Shown here: positions 6,101-7,664 of the stretch, in pieces
Layout of the letters: each line of letters opens with the position of its first letter
Numbering within the stretch: position 1 is the first letter of the stretch
NCBI GenBank assembly: GCA_905236545.1
Contig: CAJOQO010000279.1
Span: forward strand, 1-7,664
DNA from: an uncultured Lachnospiraceae bacterium
GTDB taxonomy: Bacteria > Bacillota > Clostridia > Lachnospirales > Lachnospiraceae
Direction of reading: 5' to 3'
Length of the DNA: 7,664 bases
Made by a program: the position numbers and the translations under genes
The notes under the pieces: generated by a model
Database searches by the model: none
What the model saw: the letters and a program-made list of their open reading frames with translations, nothing else
What the model was told of the DNA's origin: nothing

Positions 6101-7036
6101 GTGATATATACAGTAACATTCAGCCCGACACTTGACTTTGTTGTCGGAGTTGATCATTTCCGTACAGGGATCATCAACAGAACCACTTCCGAGCATGTGT
6201 ATCCGGGTGGAAAAGGTGTCAATGTATCCATCGCACTGAAGAGCTTCGGCTATGAGAATACCGCGCTCGGATTCATCGCGGGATTCACGGGAGCGGAGAT
6301 TAAGCGTCAGCTCCACGGGATCGGCGTACAGAATAACTTCATCAATGTGGAACAGGGGATGAGCCGTGTCAATATGAAGATCGTTTCTGATACGGAGACG
6401 GCGATCAACGGACAGGGACCGCAGATAACGGATGAGGATATCGGAATCCTTTACGCAAGGCTGCGCTGCCTGGTCGACGGGGATTATCTCGTTCTTGCGG
6501 GGCACATTCCGGATATCCTTCCTTCCACGATGTATGAGCAGGTGCTGCAGTTTCTGCACGGAAGGAACCTGAATGTCGTGGTTGACGCGGAAAAGGATCT
6601 GCTGACGGGAACGCTGAAATATCATCCCTGGCTGATCAAGCCGAACCGGGACGAACTGGGAGAGATCTTCGGGGTCAGGATCAACAGCCGTGAAGAAGCG
6701 CTGCCGTATGCCCGCAGGCTCCAGGAGATGGGGGCCAGGAACGTGCTTGTCAGCATGGGAGGCGACGGGGCTGTGCTCCTTTCCGCGGACGGAACGGTCT
6801 ACAGCTCGGATGCGCTCAAGGGAAATGTGGTAAGCACCGTCGGCGCCGGAGATTCCATGGTTGCAGGATTCATTGCCGGGTATCTCGGATCGGATGGAGA
6901 TTATGAAAAGGCATTCCGGCAGGGGATGTGCGCCGGAGCGGCGAGCTCCTTCAGCCTGGTGATTCCGGACGCGCGGCAGGTAGACGCCCTGATGCGGACC
7001 TCCCATTTCGATATCACGATTCTTCATGAGCATTGA
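6101..7036 (+). CDS. fruK: 1-phosphofructokinase (PfkB family, FruK-like)
   Basis: This PfkB-family sugar kinase most likely phosphorylates fructose 1-phosphate to fructose 1,6-bisphosphate with ATP. The 311 residues show the first signature YPGGKGVNVS (34-43), INGQGP (102-107), KPNRDELGE (180-188) and the second signature TVGAGDSMVAGF (246-257), where Asp251 is the catalytic base and GAGD the anion hole. MIYTVTFSPTLDFVV at the N-terminus is typical of FruK/LacC. Tagatose-6-phosphate kinase (LacC) is the main alternative; the ETAINGQGP segment favours FruK. VLAGHIP (131-137) has His135 where related kinases usually have Ser. The start is GTG, preceded by AAAGGAG (6086-6092) at 8 nt. No fruR or fruA partner is visible, which is unusual for a fructose operon, although the gene has its own promoter. 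The next gene acts, by family, on a glycolytic triose, so the pair may be linked to sugar-phosphate metabolism. Confidence 0.85.
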   Translation: MIYTVTFSPTLDFVVGVDHFRTGIINRTTSEHVYPGGKGVNVSIALKSFGYENTALGFIAGFTGAEIKRQLHGIGVQNNFINVEQGMSRVNMKIVSDTETAINGQGPQITDEDIGILYARLRCLVDGDYLVLAGHIPDILPSTMYEQVLQFLHGRNLNVVVDAEKDLLTGTLKYHPWLIKPNRDELGEIFGVRINSREEALPYARRLQEMGARNVLVSMGGDGAVLLSADGTVYSSDALKGNVVSTVGAGDSMVAGFIAGYLGSDGDYEKAFRQGMCAGAASSFSLVIPDARQVDALMRTSHFDITILHEH

Positions 7037-7050
7037 AGGCCGGAGCAGGA

Positions 7051-7118
7051 CAGACTGATGGCGAAAGGTCAGGCAGATCGGCAGCAGACTGATGGCGAAA
7101 GGCCAGGCAGATTGGCGG
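7051..7118 (+). repeat. 34-bp tandem duplication before the mgsA-like gene
   Basis: Copies at 7051-7084 and 7085-7118 match at 31 of 34 positions, and all three differences are transitions. The 10-mer GGCAGATCGG recurs once more at 7120-7129. The repeat lies between the fruK-like stop and the next gene, with no inverted ends. Confidence 0.85.
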
Positions 7119-7166
7119 CGGCAGATCGGACAGATCCGCGGCGACAGAGAGGATGGTGATAAGGAT

Positions 7167-7571
7167 ATGAAGATTGGATTTCTGGCAGCAAGCAGCAGAA
7201 AGGACCTGATTGAGAACTTCTGCGTGGCATATAAATATATCCTTGCGAAACATGAACTGTATGCAACGGAGATGACCGGCCTCAGGATAGAACAGGCTAC
7301 GAACCTTAAGGTTCATAAGTTTCTGTCCGGAGCTGTCGGCGGAGAGAAACAGTTCATCGACATGATCCAGCGCAATTATATGGATCTGGTGATCTATTTC
7401 TACAATCCTCTGATGAGCAGTCCGAATGAGCCTGACATAGTGGATATCACAAGAGAGTGCGACCGTTATAACATTCCGATCGCGACGAATATCGCTACCG
7501 CCGAGTCCATGGTTCTCGGACTGGAGCACGGGGATCTGAACTGGCGTGAGACGATCCGCGTGGAGGACTGA
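7167..7571 (+). CDS. Methylglyoxal synthase-family protein with altered active site
   Basis: The 134-residue protein is full length for the MgsA family (B. subtilis about 137, E. coli 152) and aligns without gaps to MKIALIAHDKKK-type proteins. Methylglyoxal synthase turns dihydroxyacetone phosphate into methylglyoxal and phosphate. Fold markers are kept: LYAT..TGL (31-39), LSGAVGGE (53-60), NEPDI (87-91) and IPIATNIATAE (103-113). Several residues shown to matter in the E. coli enzyme differ: His19 is Ala8, Asp20 is Ser9, Thr47 is Met36, the catalytic base Asp71 is Glu60, Asp91 is Asn80 and His98 is Asn87. Lys23, Thr45, Thr48, Ser65-Gly66 and Asp101 have equivalents (Lys12, Thr34, Thr37, Ser54-Gly55, Asp90). 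The start at 7167 is chosen because MKIGFLA is the family N-terminus and GGTGAT (7155-7160) can pair with 16S rRNA. Family membership is firm; methylglyoxal synthesis is doubtful, so no gene symbol is given. Confidence 0.85.
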   Translation: MKIGFLAASSRKDLIENFCVAYKYILAKHELYATEMTGLRIEQATNLKVHKFLSGAVGGEKQFIDMIQRNYMDLVIYFYNPLMSSPNEPDIVDITRECDRYNIPIATNIATAESMVLGLEHGDLNWRETIRVED

Positions 7572-7572
7572 C

Positions 7573-7664
7573 ATGAGGGTGATCGCGGGCAGCGCGAGGA
7601 GTCTGCCTCTCAGGACAGTCCGCGGAAAGGGAACGAGACCGACCACGGACCGTATCAAGGAAAC
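7573..7664 (+). CDS. rsmD: 16S rRNA (guanine966-N2)-methyltransferase, 5' end only
   Basis: The first 30 codons are present and the gene runs off the window. MRVIAGSARSLPL followed by GTRPTTDRIKE is the characteristic RsmD N-terminus, ahead of the Rossmann methyltransferase domain that lies outside. RsmD methylates G966 of 16S rRNA during 30S assembly. The ATG follows the previous stop by one base, and its GGAGG (7562-7566) lies inside the preceding gene's last codons, so the two genes are probably cotranscribed and translationally coupled. coaD commonly follows rsmD in Firmicutes and may lie just beyond. Confidence 0.9.
   Translation, partial: MRVIAGSARSLPLRTVRGKGTRPTTDRIKE

Noticed and set aside
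6035..7033. 332-codon open frame on the minus strand opposite fruK
   Set aside because: It mirrors a clear PfkB kinase and its translation resembles no known family; the high codon bias of the real strand explains the open frame.
7051..7129. Possible CRISPR-like or iteron repeats
   Set aside because: The copies are directly adjacent without spacers, only two full units exist, and nothing nearby suggests Cas or replication functions.
7092..7166. N-terminal extension of the MgsA-like protein from the ATG at 7092
   Set aside because: The ATG belongs to the second 34-bp repeat copy, lacks a ribosome site, and would add 25 residues absent from the family.
7014..7658. 214-codon minus-strand frame across the mgsA-like and rsmD region
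   Set aside because: It crosses two well-supported plus-strand genes and the 34-bp repeat, and shows no domain or ribosome site.

Overview
The window looks like a chromosomal segment from a Gram-positive Firmicute, most likely a Clostridia/Lachnospiraceae-type gut anaerobe of moderate G+C. The grounds are strong AGGAGG-type ribosome sites, a Bacillus-type thymidylate synthase, an MBOAT/DHHW acetylation pair, and an MgsA-family gene directly upstream of rsmD. No genus can be named. I see no mobile element, CRISPR array, tRNA or rRNA.

Left part (1-4282): two terminator-like hairpins (9-41, 45-115) are followed by a polysaccharide-modification locus. A membrane-anchored SGNH/GDSL hydrolase (131-1411, minus) is divergent from an MBOAT O-acyltransferase (1633-3051, plus) and a DHHW-family SGNH-like protein (3128-4282, plus). 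Both directions appear to start at overlapping promoters that share one palindromic -10 element (about 1518-1527). The MBOAT would move acyl groups across the membrane. Its last six residues fit the C-terminal acyl-shuttle motif, and the DHHW protein carries the Asp-x-His and Ser of AlgX/AlgJ-type transferases. The target polymer cannot be read from the sequence.

Middle part (4424-5983): thyA and folA form the usual thymidylate/tetrahydrofolate pair, with ThyA making dTMP and dihydrofolate and FolA recycling the dihydrofolate. They may be read through from the acetylation operon, since no terminator is seen between them. ThyA carries an unusual insertion of about 26 residues.

Right part (6101-7664): a FruK-like 1-phosphofructokinase has its own promoter overlapping the folA stop codon. 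It is followed by an MgsA-family protein that has lost most of the known catalytic residues, and then by the start of rsmD, cut by the window end.

The most notable items are the active-site-substituted MgsA homologue, the shared divergent promoter, the MBOAT C-terminal shuttle motif, and tandem duplications in three spacers (before thyA, before folA, before the mgsA-like gene), two of which are clear. I do not see a wholly unknown multi-gene system; the best novelty candidates are the MgsA-like protein and the duplicated spacers.
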